Below are positions 44,209 through 53,875 of a DNA stretch of 64,000 nucleotides, in pieces (the stretch's first letter is position 1; every line of letters begins with the position of its first letter). The DNA is from Burkholderia contaminans (lineage in GTDB: Bacteria > Pseudomonadota > Gammaproteobacteria > Burkholderiales > Burkholderiaceae). The position numbers and the translations under genes are program-made. The notes under the pieces were generated by a model. It was given only the letters and a program-made list of their open reading frames with translations, did not search any database and had not been told where the DNA came from. Where the stretch lies: NCBI RefSeq assembly GCF_029633825.1, contig NZ_CP090642.1:1054001-1118000 (forward strand), in the 5' to 3' direction.

Positions 44209-45843
44209 TCAGTCGGTGCGGCTGAGTTCCCGGCGCAGGATCTTGCCGACGGTCGACTTCGGCAGCCGGTCGACGAAGCGAATCAGCTTCGGTACCTTGT
44301 AGGCCGCGAGGCTCTCGCGGCAATGCGCGACGAGTTGCGCGTCCGTCACATCGGCGTCCTGCGCCAGCACCACGAACAGTTTCACGGCCTCGCCCGTGCG
44401 CGCGTCCGGCACGCCGATGCACGCGCACTCGGCCACGCCCGGCACGGCGGTCGCGACCGCTTCCACCTCGTTCGGGTACACGTTGAAGCCCGACACGATG
44501 ATCATGTCCTTCTTGCGGTCGACGATCCGCAGGAAACCGGCTTCGTCGAACACGCCGACGTCGCCGGTGCGGAAATAGCCGTCGGCCGTGAACGCGGCCG
44601 CATTCGCGTCCGGTTTCTGCCAGTAGCCGCCCATCACCTGCGGCCCCTTCACGCAGATCTCGCCCGCGCCGCCGATCGCCACCTCGTTGTCCTGCTCGTC
44701 GAGCAGCTTCACGTCGGTCGACGGCAGCGGCAGGCCCGTGGTGCCCGTGAACGAGTCGATCGACTGCGGGTTGAACGACACGACCGGCGACGTTTCCGAC
44801 AGCCCGTAGCCCTCGCGGATGAAGTTGCCCGTCACCGCCTTCCAGCGCGACGAGATCACGTCGATCACGGCCGCGCCGCCGCCGGCCGACAGCTTCAGCC
44901 GCGACCAGTCGACTTCCGTCAGGCGCGGATGGCCGGCGAGCCCTGCGTACAGCGTGTTCACGCCGACGAACACCGTCGGCCGCGCGGCCTTCAGCACGTC
45001 GATGAAGCCGTCCATGTCGCGCGGGTTCGCGATCAGCCAGTTCTGCGCGCCGATCGCGAAGTAGGACAGGAAGTTCACCGTCAGCGCGAAGATGTGATAC
45101 ATCGGGATCGCCGTGACGACGACCTCCTCGCCCGGCTCGCGCGCGGCCGGCACGATCGCGCCGAACTGCTCGATGTTCGCGACGAGGTTGCGGTGCGACA
45201 GCGCGGCGCCCTTCGACAGGCCGGTCGTGCCGCCCGTGTACTGCAGCAGCAGCAGGTCCTCGCCGCCGAGCGCAACCGGTTCGAACGTGAGCGATTCGCC
45301 GGCGGCAATGGCATCCGCGAGCGGGATCGAACCGGGCGGCAGCGCGTCGCAGGTCCCGGCCGGCGCATCGACGACGCCGAGATCGCCGCGCCCGACGCTC
45401 AGCACGGTGCGCACGCGCGTGCCGCCGACCACTTCGGCGAACGTGCCCATCGACCCGCCGCACACCAGCGCGACCTCGACGCCCGCGTCGTCGAGCTGAT
45501 GCTCGAGTTCGCGCGCCGTGTAGAGCGGGTTCACGTTGACCTGGATCGCGCCGATCTTCGCGACCGCGACGAACGCGACCGGAAACGCGAGCACGTTGGG
45601 CAGCATCACGGCCACGCGATCACCCTTGCGCACGCCCACGACCTGCTGCAGATAGGCGGCCAGCGCGGTCGACAGGCGGTCGACGTCGGCATAGGTCAGC
45701 GTGCGGCCATACGAGTGGAACGCCGGGCGATCGGCGAATCGGCGCATCGCGTCGTCCAGCAGCGCGCTTACGGAAGGAAAGCGATCGGGATCGATCTCGG
45801 CGGGGATCGAGCCATACGACCCGGTCCAGTGTCTCTTCGTCAT
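44209..45843 (-). CDS. Long-chain fatty-acid-CoA ligase, FadD-like (first copy)
   Basis: A 544-residue AMP-forming acyl-CoA synthetase. The P-loop-like LLLLQYTGGTTGLSKGAALS, the GYGLSETSPVVSFNPQS motif, the hinge YFRTGDVGVFDEAGFLRIVD and the C-terminal PKSTVGKILRREL with the catalytic Lys are all present. It activates fatty acids with ATP and CoA. An AraC regulator gene follows it and another is divergent 367 bp upstream. A paralogue of similar length lies at 57304-58926. Chain-length preference cannot be stated. Confidence 0.93.
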   Translation of the reverse strand: MTKRHWTGSYGSIPAEIDPDRFPSVSALLDDAMRRFADRPAFHSYGRTLTYADVDRLSTALAAYLQQVVGVRKGDRVAVMLPNVLAFPVAFVAVAKIGAIQVNVNPLYTARELEHQLDDAGVEVALVCGGSMGTFAEVVGGTRVRTVLSVGRGDLGVVDAPAGTCDALPPGSIPLADAIAAGESLTFEPVALGGEDLLLLQYTGGTTGLSKGAALSHRNLVANIEQFGAIVPAAREPGEEVVVTAIPMYHIFALTVNFLSYFAIGAQNWLIANPRDMDGFIDVLKAARPTVFVGVNTLYAGLAGHPRLTEVDWSRLKLSAGGGAAVIDVISSRWKAVTGNFIREGYGLSETSPVVSFNPQSIDSFTGTTGLPLPSTDVKLLDEQDNEVAIGGAGEICVKGPQVMGGYWQKPDANAAAFTADGYFRTGDVGVFDEAGFLRIVDRKKDMIIVSGFNVYPNEVEAVATAVPGVAECACIGVPDARTGEAVKLFVVLAQDADVTDAQLVAHCRESLAAYKVPKLIRFVDRLPKSTVGKILRRELSRTD

Positions 45844-46210
45844 GTCTCACTCCACGGGGGACGGCGCGCCGGCCGCGCCGTTCGCACGATGGCCTGCACG
45901 CCGGAGAAGCGCGGACCATCGCCTGACCGGCGACTATCGCCCGTGCGGCGCACTTTGAAAATGATCCCCGCGGCCGAAAAGATGATCGAAACGGACATGT
46001 GCACCGCGCCTGTCCAGACAACTTCGCCGAATACCGCCTACTTGGCCGGCCGCCAGGCTCCGGGCCGGCTGCAGCGATACGGGCGCCATCGAAGCCCGCT
46101 GGGCCGGGTAGCACTGGCGCCGTATCAGGGTGAACCCTGTGGCGCATGGGACCGATCCCGCGCAGAATTGCGTGCCGTCAACGATATCGATTCGGACGCA
46201 GGATGCTCCC
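45844..46210. other. Divergent promoter region, ligase versus AraC gene
   Basis: Gene-free gap carrying the promoters of the acyl-CoA ligase and the divergent AraC regulator. Open frames running through it have no support. No convincing repeat was identified by eye. Confidence 0.45.
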
Positions 46211-47311
46211 ATGCCGCGCAGTGCGCTCTTGAACCCGACGACCGCCCGCGCAGCCCGCCTGCCGGACGTCGAGCCGACCCACACATTACGCCAGCAGCGC
46301 TTCACGCCGGCCAAGCTGGCCGTGCTGCTCGACGTGGCCGCGCAAGCCGGCCTCGACCCGGCAGCAGTGCTCGACGGTACCGGCCTCACGCCGGCCGCCG
46401 TCGCGGACCCGTTCACGCTCACGTCGCCGCTGCAGTTCCTCACGGCCGCGCGCAATGCGATCGGCCGCTACGACGGCACCGATCTCGGCGTGCGCGTCGG
46501 CCACCGGCTGCACGTGTCGAGCTACGGGATGTACGGCTACGCGATGCTGTGTTCGGAATCGCTCGCGCACGCGTTCGAATCCGCCGTCAAATATCACCGG
46601 CTCGCGAACGGCATGCTCGCGATCCGCTGGGTCGAACAGGGCGACATCGTGTCGTGGCAGTTTCCCGACCGGCACGAAGTCGCGCTACCCGATCTCGACG
46701 AACCGCTGTACCGCTTCCTGATCGACATGCAGTTCGCGCTGCACGTGACGATCATCAAGGACGTGATGGGAGCGTGGTGCGTGCCGGCGCGCGCGCAGTT
46801 CGCGCAGCCGCAGCCGGTGCACGCGGCGCTGCTGGCCGACGCGCTCGAATGCCCGATCGCCTTCGACCAGCCGCATCATGTGCTCAGCTACCCGGCCGCG
46901 TGGCTCACGCGCGCACCGCAGCTCGCGAATCCGATTACCGCCGCGCAGGTGTCGTCGCATTGCGCGAGCCTGCTCGATGAATTGCGCAGCCAGGCCGGCG
47001 TCACGCGGCGCGTGTACCAGGAACTCACACGCACGCCCGGGCAGTTTCCGGACATCGACGCGATAGCGGACATCCTGTGCATCACGTCGCGCACGCTGCG
47101 CCGCAAGCTCGAAGCCGAAGGCACGTCGTACAGCGAACTGCTGGCGAGCGTGCGCAAGGCGCTCGCGATCGACTATCTCGGCACGACCACGCTCAGCACC
47201 GAGGACATCGCATTGGCGCTCGGCTTCAGCGACGCGGTGGGGTTTCGCCACGCGTTCAAGCGCTGGACCGGCGTGACGCCGAGTGACGTTCGGCGCAAGC
47301 GCGGCGGCTGA
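46211..47311 (+). CDS. AraC family regulator, divergent from acyl-CoA ligase
   Basis: A 366-residue regulator of the arabinose-binding-domain AraC type. The ligand domain spans about residues 30-230 (FTPAKLAVLLDVAAQAGLDP, then YGMYGYAMLCSESLAHAFES). The C-terminal DNA-binding domain contains LCITSRTLRRKLEAEGTSYS and LGFSDAVGFRHAFKRWTGVT. Divergent placement makes the FadD-like ligase its probable target, perhaps with a fatty acid as ligand. The ATG at 46211 follows AGGATGCTCCC; the frame is open 27 codons upstream without resemblance. Confidence 0.9.
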   Translation: MPRSALLNPTTARAARLPDVEPTHTLRQQRFTPAKLAVLLDVAAQAGLDPAAVLDGTGLTPAAVADPFTLTSPLQFLTAARNAIGRYDGTDLGVRVGHRLHVSSYGMYGYAMLCSESLAHAFESAVKYHRLANGMLAIRWVEQGDIVSWQFPDRHEVALPDLDEPLYRFLIDMQFALHVTIIKDVMGAWCVPARAQFAQPQPVHAALLADALECPIAFDQPHHVLSYPAAWLTRAPQLANPITAAQVSSHCASLLDELRSQAGVTRRVYQELTRTPGQFPDIDAIADILCITSRTLRRKLEAEGTSYSELLASVRKALAIDYLGTTTLSTEDIALALGFSDAVGFRHAFKRWTGVTPSDVRRKRGG

Positions 47312-47339
47312 GCGCGGGCGTGACCGGCGCTGACGACGA

Positions 47340-48848
47340 TCAGCGCCCGTCGCCGGCCGCAGGCGTGGCCACCGCCAGCGCGAACTCGAACACCGCACCG
47401 CGCCCGGCCCGATCAACCAGCCGGATACTGCTGCCGTTGAGCGCCAGCATCCGGTGCACGATCAGCAGCCCGAGCCCGCCGCTCGTCACCGCGCCGCCGC
47501 TCATCGGCCGCTGCGGCCGCTGGAACAGCCCGTCGCGCCGCGCCGCCGGAATCCCTTCGCCGGTATCGGCCACGGTCACGAGCACGTGGTCGCCGCGCGG
47601 CTCCAGCGCGACCTCGACCTCGCCGTGCGCGGGCGTGTGCCGCAGCGCGTTGTCGAGCAGGTTGGTCAGCACGCGCTCGATCATCCCGAGATCGGCCGAC
47701 ACGACCGGCACCCGCGGCGGAATCCGCGCATGCAGCGCGACGCCGCGCGCCTGCGCGGTCAGCTCGAATTTCTGGAACACGTCCTGCACGAGATCGACGA
47801 GCGAGAACGGCTCGCGCTCGGCCTGCACGCCACCCGATTCGAGCCGCGCGAGCTCGAACAGCGCCTGCGCGAGCCGGCCGACCTTCGCGCTCTGCGCGAG
47901 CGCGATCGACAGGTAGCGCCGCCGTTCATTCTCGGCCAGCGTGTCCGACTTCAGCGACAGCGTCTCCAGGTAGCCGTGCAGCGACGTGAGCGGCGTGCGC
48001 AGATCGTGCGAGATGTTCGTGATCAGTTCGCGCCGCTGCTGATCCTGGTGCGTCAGCGCGCGCCACTGGTCACCGATCCGGTCGGCCATCTGCGCGAACG
48101 CGGATTCGAGCACGACGATGTCGTCGCCGCGCCGGCCCGGCCGCGAGCGCGGCACCGGCGGCTGCGTGTCGGGCGTACCGTTCGCGTCGAAGCGGCGCAT
48201 CGCGTCGGTCAGCCGACGCAGCGGGCGCGTGATGAAGCTGAACGCGGTGAGGCCCGCGAGCAGGCCGAGCAGCGCGACCAGTGCCATCGACCACAGCGTC
48301 GTGCGCAATACGTTGCCGGCGTCGACGCGCGCGGCCAGCTGGTCGTGCGCCTCGCCGAGCAGCACCACGTAGATGTAGCCCGACGGCGGCTGTCCCGCGA
48401 GCTGCAGCGGCGCGGCGCTGAACACCTTGCGCGCATCCGGGCTGCGCGGGTCGTCGCCGAGGATCGGCAGCGGCTCGCCCGCGATGAAGCGTTGCACGGG
48501 CGCGAGATCGACGCGGTCGCGCTTCACGTGGCCGGGCGGCGCATCGTCGCCCTTGATCCGCCCTGCGTTGTCGAGCAGATAGACCTCGACACTCGGGTTC
48601 ACGCCCATCAACTGGCCGAACAATGTGCGCACGGCATCCGGGCGCAGTCCGTTCGCGTCCATCAGCGGCGCGCTGTGGGTCACGCTGTTGACGATATTCG
48701 CGGCCAGGTCGCGCGACAGCCCCTGCACCACTTCCTGCTCGCGCATGTCGTTCGCGCGGATCTGCAGCCACGCGGACGCGCCCGAGCACGCCAGCAGCAG
48801 CACCGAGAACACGAGCGACAGCCGCTGGGTAAGGGTGAGCTTCATCAT
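47340..48848 (-). CDS. Sensor histidine kinase
   Basis: A 502-residue inner-membrane kinase. Two transmembrane segments (LSLVFSVLLLACSGASAWL and MALVALLGLLAGLTAFSFI) enclose a periplasmic sensor domain of about 160 residues. A HAMP region follows, then the H-box ELITNISHDLRTPLTSLHGY, N-box ERVLTNLLDNALRHTP, G1 VADTGEGIPAARRDGLFQR and a G2-type SGGLGLLIVHRML. It is co-translated with its response regulator by an ATGATG overlap. Signal unknown. Confidence 0.94.
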   Translation of the reverse strand: MMKLTLTQRLSLVFSVLLLACSGASAWLQIRANDMREQEVVQGLSRDLAANIVNSVTHSAPLMDANGLRPDAVRTLFGQLMGVNPSVEVYLLDNAGRIKGDDAPPGHVKRDRVDLAPVQRFIAGEPLPILGDDPRSPDARKVFSAAPLQLAGQPPSGYIYVVLLGEAHDQLAARVDAGNVLRTTLWSMALVALLGLLAGLTAFSFITRPLRRLTDAMRRFDANGTPDTQPPVPRSRPGRRGDDIVVLESAFAQMADRIGDQWRALTHQDQQRRELITNISHDLRTPLTSLHGYLETLSLKSDTLAENERRRYLSIALAQSAKVGRLAQALFELARLESGGVQAEREPFSLVDLVQDVFQKFELTAQARGVALHARIPPRVPVVSADLGMIERVLTNLLDNALRHTPAHGEVEVALEPRGDHVLVTVADTGEGIPAARRDGLFQRPQRPMSGGAVTSGGLGLLIVHRMLALNGSSIRLVDRAGRGAVFEFALAVATPAAGDGR

Positions 48849-49564
48849 GCGTCCCGCTGGCCCGGCGCGGCGAGCTTGTAGCCGCGGCCCCACACGGTGA
48901 GGATCCGCACGGGCTCGGCCGGATCGGCCTCGATCTTCGCGCGCAGCCGGTTGATGTGGGTGTTGACCGTGTGCTCGTAGCCTTCGTGCTGGTAGCCCCA
49001 CACGGCATTGAGCAGGTCCATACGCGAGAACACCTTGCCCGGGTGCCGCGCGAAGAAGTACAGCAGGTCGAATTCGCGCGGCGTGAGGTCGATGCGCGCG
49101 CCGTCCACGCTCGCCTCGCGCGCGATCGGGTCGATCGCCAGCCCCGCGACGTCGAGCGTGCCCGCGTCGATCCGCGAATCGCGCGCGAGCGCATCGACGC
49201 GCCGCAGCAGCGCCTTCACGCGCGCGACGAGTTCGAGCACGGAGAACGGCTTGGCCAGATAGTCGTCGGCGCCGAGCTCGAGGCCGAGGATCCGGTGCAC
49301 CTCGCTCGAACGCGCACTGGTGATGATGATCGGCGTGTAGCGCGTCATCGCACGCGCGCGCCGGCAGATTTCGAGGCCGTCGACGCCCGGCAGCATCAGG
49401 TCGAGGATCAGCGCATCCCAGCCGCCCTGTTCGAGCAGGCGCAGCCCCTCGGCCCCGTCCGCGCTGTGCACGACCTCGTAGCGCTCGTCGCGCAGGTGCA
49501 GGCTCAGTACATCGGCGATATCGGCGTCGTCCTCGACGATCAGGATGCGTTTCGGTTGATCCAT
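48845..49564 (-). CDS. OmpR-family response regulator
   Basis: A 239-residue regulator with receiver motifs (LIVEDDADIADVLSLHL, phospho-Asp in DALILDLMLPGVDGLEI, Lys in DDYLAKPFSVLEL) and a winged-helix output domain (LTPREFDLLYFFARHPGKVF, YEHTVNTHINRLRAKIE, VWGRGYKL). It is partner of the overlapping kinase. The ATG at 49564 begins the receiver at once; a longer frame adds a low-complexity proline/arginine tail and is rejected. Targets unknown. A 12-bp palindrome (GCAAAATTTTGC, 49682-49693) lies about 120 bp upstream and may be part of its promoter. Confidence 0.94.
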   Translation of the reverse strand: MDQPKRILIVEDDADIADVLSLHLRDERYEVVHSADGAEGLRLLEQGGWDALILDLMLPGVDGLEICRRARAMTRYTPIIITSARSSEVHRILGLELGADDYLAKPFSVLELVARVKALLRRVDALARDSRIDAGTLDVAGLAIDPIAREASVDGARIDLTPREFDLLYFFARHPGKVFSRMDLLNAVWGYQHEGYEHTVNTHINRLRAKIEADPAEPVRILTVWGRGYKLAAPGQRDA

Positions 49565-49844
49565 GGCGGTGGGCGGCGGCACGTCGGTGCCGAAGTCGGG
49601 TATCGGTTCGGGCCGGCCCCGGTCCGGCTGGACGGATGCGCGGGGGCGAATGGCGGCGATGGGCCGCGCTGCCGCCATTGTGCAAAATTTTGCGGCGGGA
49701 AGGGATCACAAATCGTTTAGATTTGGATCGTGCTTGCGCCCGATGCCGATGCCCGCAAGGTTTCGCGCTCCGGCCCTTGAACTGGATTTCCAGTCGCCCG
49801 GAATGCGCTCAGGTCGAATGTCGGTGAGGCTAGCCTGGCTTCGC

Positions 49845-50249
49845 TCAATCATCCAGAAGGGCTGATCGAAGACCCAGATGTTGAACGAATGGATCGAAGT
49901 CGCGATCGCTGTACAGCAACGAGACCCCGTTCTCAATGCAATAAGTCGCGATCAGCGTGTCGATGGTCTTGCGGATCGTCACGCCTCGCGCGCTCAACTC
50001 ACGATAATTTCGCGCGGCCTGGACAGCGTTGTCGGTACCGACCAGCGACACGACATTCATGTGCCCCGTCATCAACTGTCGGGCGACATTGAATTCGGAT
50101 TCAGCCGAGAAGCCTTGCAACACCTCCGCGACGATCAGGTCGCCCGACAACAGTGCCGCGTGGCCGAGCAAAGCATCGAGCTTGTCGGTTTCCGGCGCAA
50201 CCTTGCCGCGGAAATAGTCGATCCAGACGCTCGAATCCACGAGCGTCAT
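49845..50249 (-). CDS. vapC: VapC PIN-domain toxin
   Basis: A 134-residue PIN ribonuclease. Acidic active-site residues are visible: Asp5 in LVDSSVWIDYF, the Glu in DLIVAEVLQGF, the Asp in TIRKTIDTLIATYC, and a final YSDRDFDPF. VapC toxins cleave tRNA or rRNA and stop translation. The gene overlaps vapB as ATGA, so the antitoxin is made first. This is a normal type II toxin-antitoxin pair, here in a small accessory region. Confidence 0.93.
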   Translation of the reverse strand: MTLVDSSVWIDYFRGKVAPETDKLDALLGHAALLSGDLIVAEVLQGFSAESEFNVARQLMTGHMNVVSLVGTDNAVQAARNYRELSARGVTIRKTIDTLIATYCIENGVSLLYSDRDFDPFVQHLGLRSALLDD

Positions 50250-50440
50250 CGATCCGTCCTCATGGCGTCGAGATCACCTTCCCAGTGGAGTTTTCCACGG
50301 AACTGGCGAATCTGCTCTTGCTGCTTGAGCTTGATGATCGTCTTCAGACCGAGCTCGACCGCCTCACGCTTGGTTTTGACACCGGTTGCGGCAAGCGCCT
50401 CGGCCATCAGCTTGTCGTCGATTTCAATGTTGGTACGCAT
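50246..50440 (-). CDS. vapB: VapB antitoxin
   Basis: A 64-residue antitoxin. The N-terminal MRTNIEIDDKLMAEALAATG and following TKREAVELGLKTIIKL form a ribbon-helix-helix DNA-binding fold. The C-terminal RQFRGKLHWEGDLDAMR is the VapC-binding tail typical of the VapB type with an RxFxGK-like segment. It should bind the palindrome just upstream (50453-50483) and repress the operon together with VapC. Confidence 0.93.
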   Translation of the reverse strand: MRTNIEIDDKLMAEALAATGVKTKREAVELGLKTIIKLKQQEQIRQFRGKLHWEGDLDAMRTDR

Positions 50441-50452
50441 GGCACACCTCTC

Positions 50453-50483
50453 GATGTGTATGAATTTCTAAATTATACACATC
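50453..50483. promoter_or_regulatory. vapBC operator
   Basis: Perfect 9-bp arms GATGTGTAT (50453-50461) and ATACACATC (50475-50483) flank an AT-rich 13-bp centre, starting 12 bp before the vapB ATG. AT-rich dyads in this position are the usual autorepression sites of VapBC complexes. Confidence 0.8.
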
Positions 50484-50618
50484 ACGACCCAACGCGTCTC
50501 ACCCACCACGCCCCCCCTGGGTGGCAAGGTCAAACAGCGCCATCGACAGTATTTCGTGCTGACCGTCTCCGGTTACCCGATCCGTTTGGTCCTCCGCGCG
50601 CGGATTGAAGGAACGACG

Positions 50619-50804
50619 ATGCCCGCCCGTTCCTCCTTCCTTGAAAGAACCCTCTCCGCCACGTACACCCGCGCCCGCCGGCAACTGACCGACGACGAAC
50701 ACCATGCACGCCATGAATGGCTCGGCGCCGGCATCACGGGTATATTCCTCGGCTGCGTGGGAGCGTTGATGACCGGGATCGGCCCCAGGCCGATGCACAC
50801 ATGA
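50619..50804 (+). CDS. Small hypothetical membrane protein
   Basis: A 61-residue protein with a basic amphipathic N-terminal half (LERTLSATYTRARRQLTDDE) and one helix (GAGITGIFLGCVGALMTGI). The ATG at 50619 has AAGGAA five bases upstream, a good ribosome site. It is not recognised. Its short length leaves doubt that it is a real gene. Confidence 0.45.
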   Translation: MPARSSFLERTLSATYTRARRQLTDDEHHARHEWLGAGITGIFLGCVGALMTGIGPRPMHT

Positions 50805-50944
50805 TCGGTCCTGCTGCTGCGTAGAGGCATGACGGGCCGGCGGCTTGCCGGACGTGACGCCATTCAACCTCGATCGAATGTGACCCGCCCCGTCGTGGAC
50901 GACCGAAGTTGCATACACAAATAAACAAGAGAGATTCCGGGAAA

Positions 50945-52540
50945 ATGCTTCGATATGCTTGCCTGTTTGCTCACGACCACCCGTCCACGCCCGAGACCGT
51001 GTGGGATATCGACAACGGCCAGATGGACGGCTGGGCCGAATGGTTCGAACAGATTCCGCACCTGTTCCTCTACCTGATCGGCGATGCAGCGCATCTGCCA
51101 CAGATCGCACCATGCGCGATGTTTGGCGATGTCGAGTCACCCGCCTGCCTGATGGCGCCGATGGCCGAGGTGCGCGAACGCTGGCATGCGCTGGACCGGC
51201 ACATGCGGCCACGGCTGCCGCAGTTGCCTGCCGATGCCCGGGCGCAATGGGCACACATGCACACGACCGTCTCGACGACGACGCGCGAATGGCTGATCCT
51301 CGATTGCAGCCAGTTTTGCGACGCGGCCATCGGCACACCCGACATGAACGCGTTCCTGCAGCAGACTCAACAACGCTGCGCCGAATGGGGCCCGGCACCC
51401 GAGATGGATGCGGGCGACCTGCCGCCCGTCCTTCTACCGTTGCTGAGCGAGGCAACGGGGCAATGGGGATGGTGGAATCCGAACGTGATCGAGCGCATCT
51501 ACGCGATCGAGGCGCAGCCGCATGCGGAATGGCCGGATGATCTGCGGGAAAGCTACGAGCCGGCAAGGGACTGGCAACCATGGATCGAGGAAGTGCAGGC
51601 GTACTATGTTCGGCGAATCGATCGTGCTGCGGGCGAAACGCCTTCGGCCGACGCCGATCGGCCACGCGCCCCGGCCGGGCTCGTCACGCCATATGGGCGC
51701 TGGCTGGTGCACCCCGACGAAGGCGCGGAATAGATCGACATCGAGGCAGGCTATATCGTCATCAGGCAACACGGTGACTGGATTGCCGGGGCGCCGGGCG
51801 GCCTCAAGGATCTGAATGGCCGGTGGGTCGTGCCGGCTTCCGCCGGCTACGTCAATATGTCTCCGCTCACGCGAACGCTGGCACTGGGGCGACGTGCGCC
51901 GCTGCCGGAAGGCACGAGCGGAATCGTCGAGCTGCTGCGTTGGCCAGGTGGCGAGTCGCTGTTCGACGACCTGACCGGCGGGATGCTCCATGACGACGGT
52001 CGAGTCCGCCTCTTCCATGCGGACGATACGGTGTCCGTTGTCGATGCGGCGACCGGCGAACCGCTGTTCGACACGCGTTACAAGAACGTTTTCGCGTTCC
52101 ACCGGAAGCTGCGCCTCGCAGTGGTCGAGTGGTGTCGGCCCGGCGAGCCTTCGCCGGACAATCCGGGCATCCTGCAGGGTGTCGTGCACGAGAGCGGCCG
52201 GCTGGTCATCCCCTGCGAATACGCACACGTCCATCACGCCTACAAGCAGCCGCCGAAGCTCCTGCACGGGCGCCAGTTGCTGGCGATTACCGCGGACGGG
52301 CGGCCCCATTTCTATAGTCCAGACGGCGAGCTGCTGGCGGCGCTGGAGTGCGACATGAAGCCGTGGATCTGGACGCCGATCGTGAAGGAAAATCAACTGT
52401 TGGCGCTCGACGGCGAAGGCATGGACGCACGCGTGATCTGGATAGCGTTGAGCGACTACAGCTTCGTCGAGACCGGCGAAACCCGTGCCGATTGCGTGAA
52501 CATGTTGAGGGAAGGCCTGAAAGGCTGGCTCCCGAAGTAG
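50945..52540 (+). pseudogene. WG-repeat-like gene interrupted by in-frame TAG
   Basis: The frame starting at MLRYACLFAHDHPSTPE (RBS-like GGGAAA upstream) stops at a TAG at 51731-51733, codon 263. The same frame continues without shift after the TAG for another 268 codons with the same codon use. The text across the stop, PYGRWLVHPDEGAE then IDIEAGYIVIRQHGDW, and later SGRLVIPCEYAHVHHAY, fits degenerate WG repeats. It looks like one gene of 531 residues disabled by a single nonsense change (or a GAG-to-TAG sequencing error), unless the amber codon is read through. Function unknown. Confidence 0.75.
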
Positions 52541-52682
52541 CGGCGTTCGCGGATCGTGCGTCTGCACGGTAGCGTTCGGTGCGTCACACCGGACGAGCCG
52601 TGCGCGCGTTGGCGCAGGAAAAACCCTTCAATGTGTCGCCGTCGTGCCGTGATACGGGGCGACACGAAAACTACAACACGCA

Positions 52683-53090
52683 TTGGACATTCACGACTGC
52701 ACGTTACTGAGCGCCATCCTGACGCGCCATGGTCAGCCCGAAGGACGCGCGATCAACGCTTACGGTACGCCGGAAGACCGCGAGGACTTCATCTATTTCA
52801 CGGTCTTTCCGGATCGGTTGCAGTTTGACCTGAAACGAATCCTGACCGGTGTCGCGAGCCTGCGCTTTCGCTTCACGCTGTACGCACGAGAAGGGGCAGT
52901 ACGGATAGAACGTACCCTGCTCGACGCCGAGGGCGCCAACCGCCGCATTCGCGGTGCACTGGGCGATCACTACACGAAGGACAAGATCGGTGTGCCGTTC
53001 GACGATGTGTCGGAGGATGAGCGCGAATGGGTCGCGTCCGCGCTGCGAGCGTTTCACTCGTATTTCATGAAACCCGCGACCTCAACCTGA
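52683..53090 (+). CDS. Hypothetical protein
   Basis: A 135-residue soluble protein without recognised family. It has beta-type segments (FIYFTVFPDRLQFDLKRIL, LRFRFTLYAREGAVRIERTL) and a helical C-terminus (DEREWVASALRAFHSYF). Codon use is that of real Burkholderia genes. No ATG is available; the frame can start at a TTG at 52683-52685 with only a weak ribosome site, so the start is doubtful. It follows the WG-repeat-like pseudogene and may belong to the same accessory unit. Confidence 0.5.
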   Translation: MDIHDCTLLSAILTRHGQPEGRAINAYGTPEDREDFIYFTVFPDRLQFDLKRILTGVASLRFRFTLYAREGAVRIERTLLDAEGANRRIRGALGDHYTKDKIGVPFDDVSEDEREWVASALRAFHSYFMKPATST

Positions 53091-53154
53091 TTGCTCGACG
53101 ACCATGACGATGACACGCCGCATGGTCCACCGCGGCGTCACGCTTCCCCTCTCG

Positions 53155-53784
53155 CTACTCCGAATCCGCCTGCGCGAACCCGAGCGTCAGACCGAACGCG
53201 TCGAGGATCGTCGCCGCCGTCTTGGCCATGCGCTTCGCCATGACCGCCGGGGTCTCGCGCGTGGCGTCCTGCCGAAGCCAGTGCACCGCCGTCCAGACCA
53301 ATCCCCCGCCGAGCACCGTCAGGCAATCCTGCTCTGCTTCCGTGCGGACGCCTTCATAGGGCGGAAGGAGACGGCCGGAAACGAATGTCACCAGTTCATC
53401 GAAAAACGCCGATGTTGCCGCGTCGTTGAACACGGTCAGATAGAAAGGCTGATGCGCATTCAGGTGCTCGAGAATCAGCGCGGTTTCCACCTCCATCGAC
53501 CTGAAGAAAGTGGCACTCGGCGGGTTCAGCAGTTTGCCTTGCTCCTCGACGAACGCAAACGCGTCGTCGAGCCTCACCAGTGCGGCCCGCTGAGCGGCCG
53601 ACTGAAGGTCGGGAAAGTGCTGATAGAACGTAGGACGCGCGACGCCCGCGCGCTGCACCAGTTGAGCAATGCTGAGCGTGTTCAGCGGCGCGTCGTCGAG
53701 CAGTTCGGTCACGGCGCGAACGAGCGCGTCGTAGCTCCGTTGAAAGCGAGGATCGGCGGGATTAGGGCTTACATCAGGGGGCAT
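53155..53784 (-). CDS. TetR family regulator of the P450 gene
   Basis: A 209-residue repressor. The DNA-binding domain contains LVRAVTELLDDAPLNTLSIA and LVQRAGVARPTFYQHFPDLQ; the C-terminal part is a TetR_C-like ligand domain. It is divergent from the CYP102-like P450 gene with 91 bp between starts, exactly like BM3R1 next to P450 BM3 in Priestia megaterium, so it probably represses that gene and is released by fatty acids. That function is inferred. The ATG at 53784 is preferred; the longer frame crosses the promoter. Confidence 0.9.
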   Translation of the reverse strand: MPPDVSPNPADPRFQRSYDALVRAVTELLDDAPLNTLSIAQLVQRAGVARPTFYQHFPDLQSAAQRAALVRLDDAFAFVEEQGKLLNPPSATFFRSMEVETALILEHLNAHQPFYLTVFNDAATSAFFDELVTFVSGRLLPPYEGVRTEAEQDCLTVLGGGLVWTAVHWLRQDATRETPAVMAKRMAKTAATILDAFGLTLGFAQADSE

Positions 53785-53809
53785 AAAAAGCTCTGGACAC
53801 GTGGTTTTG

Positions 53810-53833
53810 TCTATTTTACATTCGTTCAATAGA
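53810..53833. promoter_or_regulatory. Candidate TetR site before the P450 gene
   Basis: TCTATT (53810-53815) and AATAGA (53828-53833) form a small dyad with a 12-bp spacer in the 91-bp divergent gap. The arms are short, so this is a weak candidate for the TetR operator. Confidence 0.35.
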
Positions 53834-53875
53834 TTGAGATGTGATGCGCCGACATACCTCTGAAAGGCTATTGAA

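Noticed and set aside
43049..45463. AraC gene extended to an 804-residue protein
   Set aside because: The extra N-terminal part overlaps the acyl-CoA ligase gene in another frame and is Arg-rich without motifs; the ATG at 44107 gives a normal AraC length.
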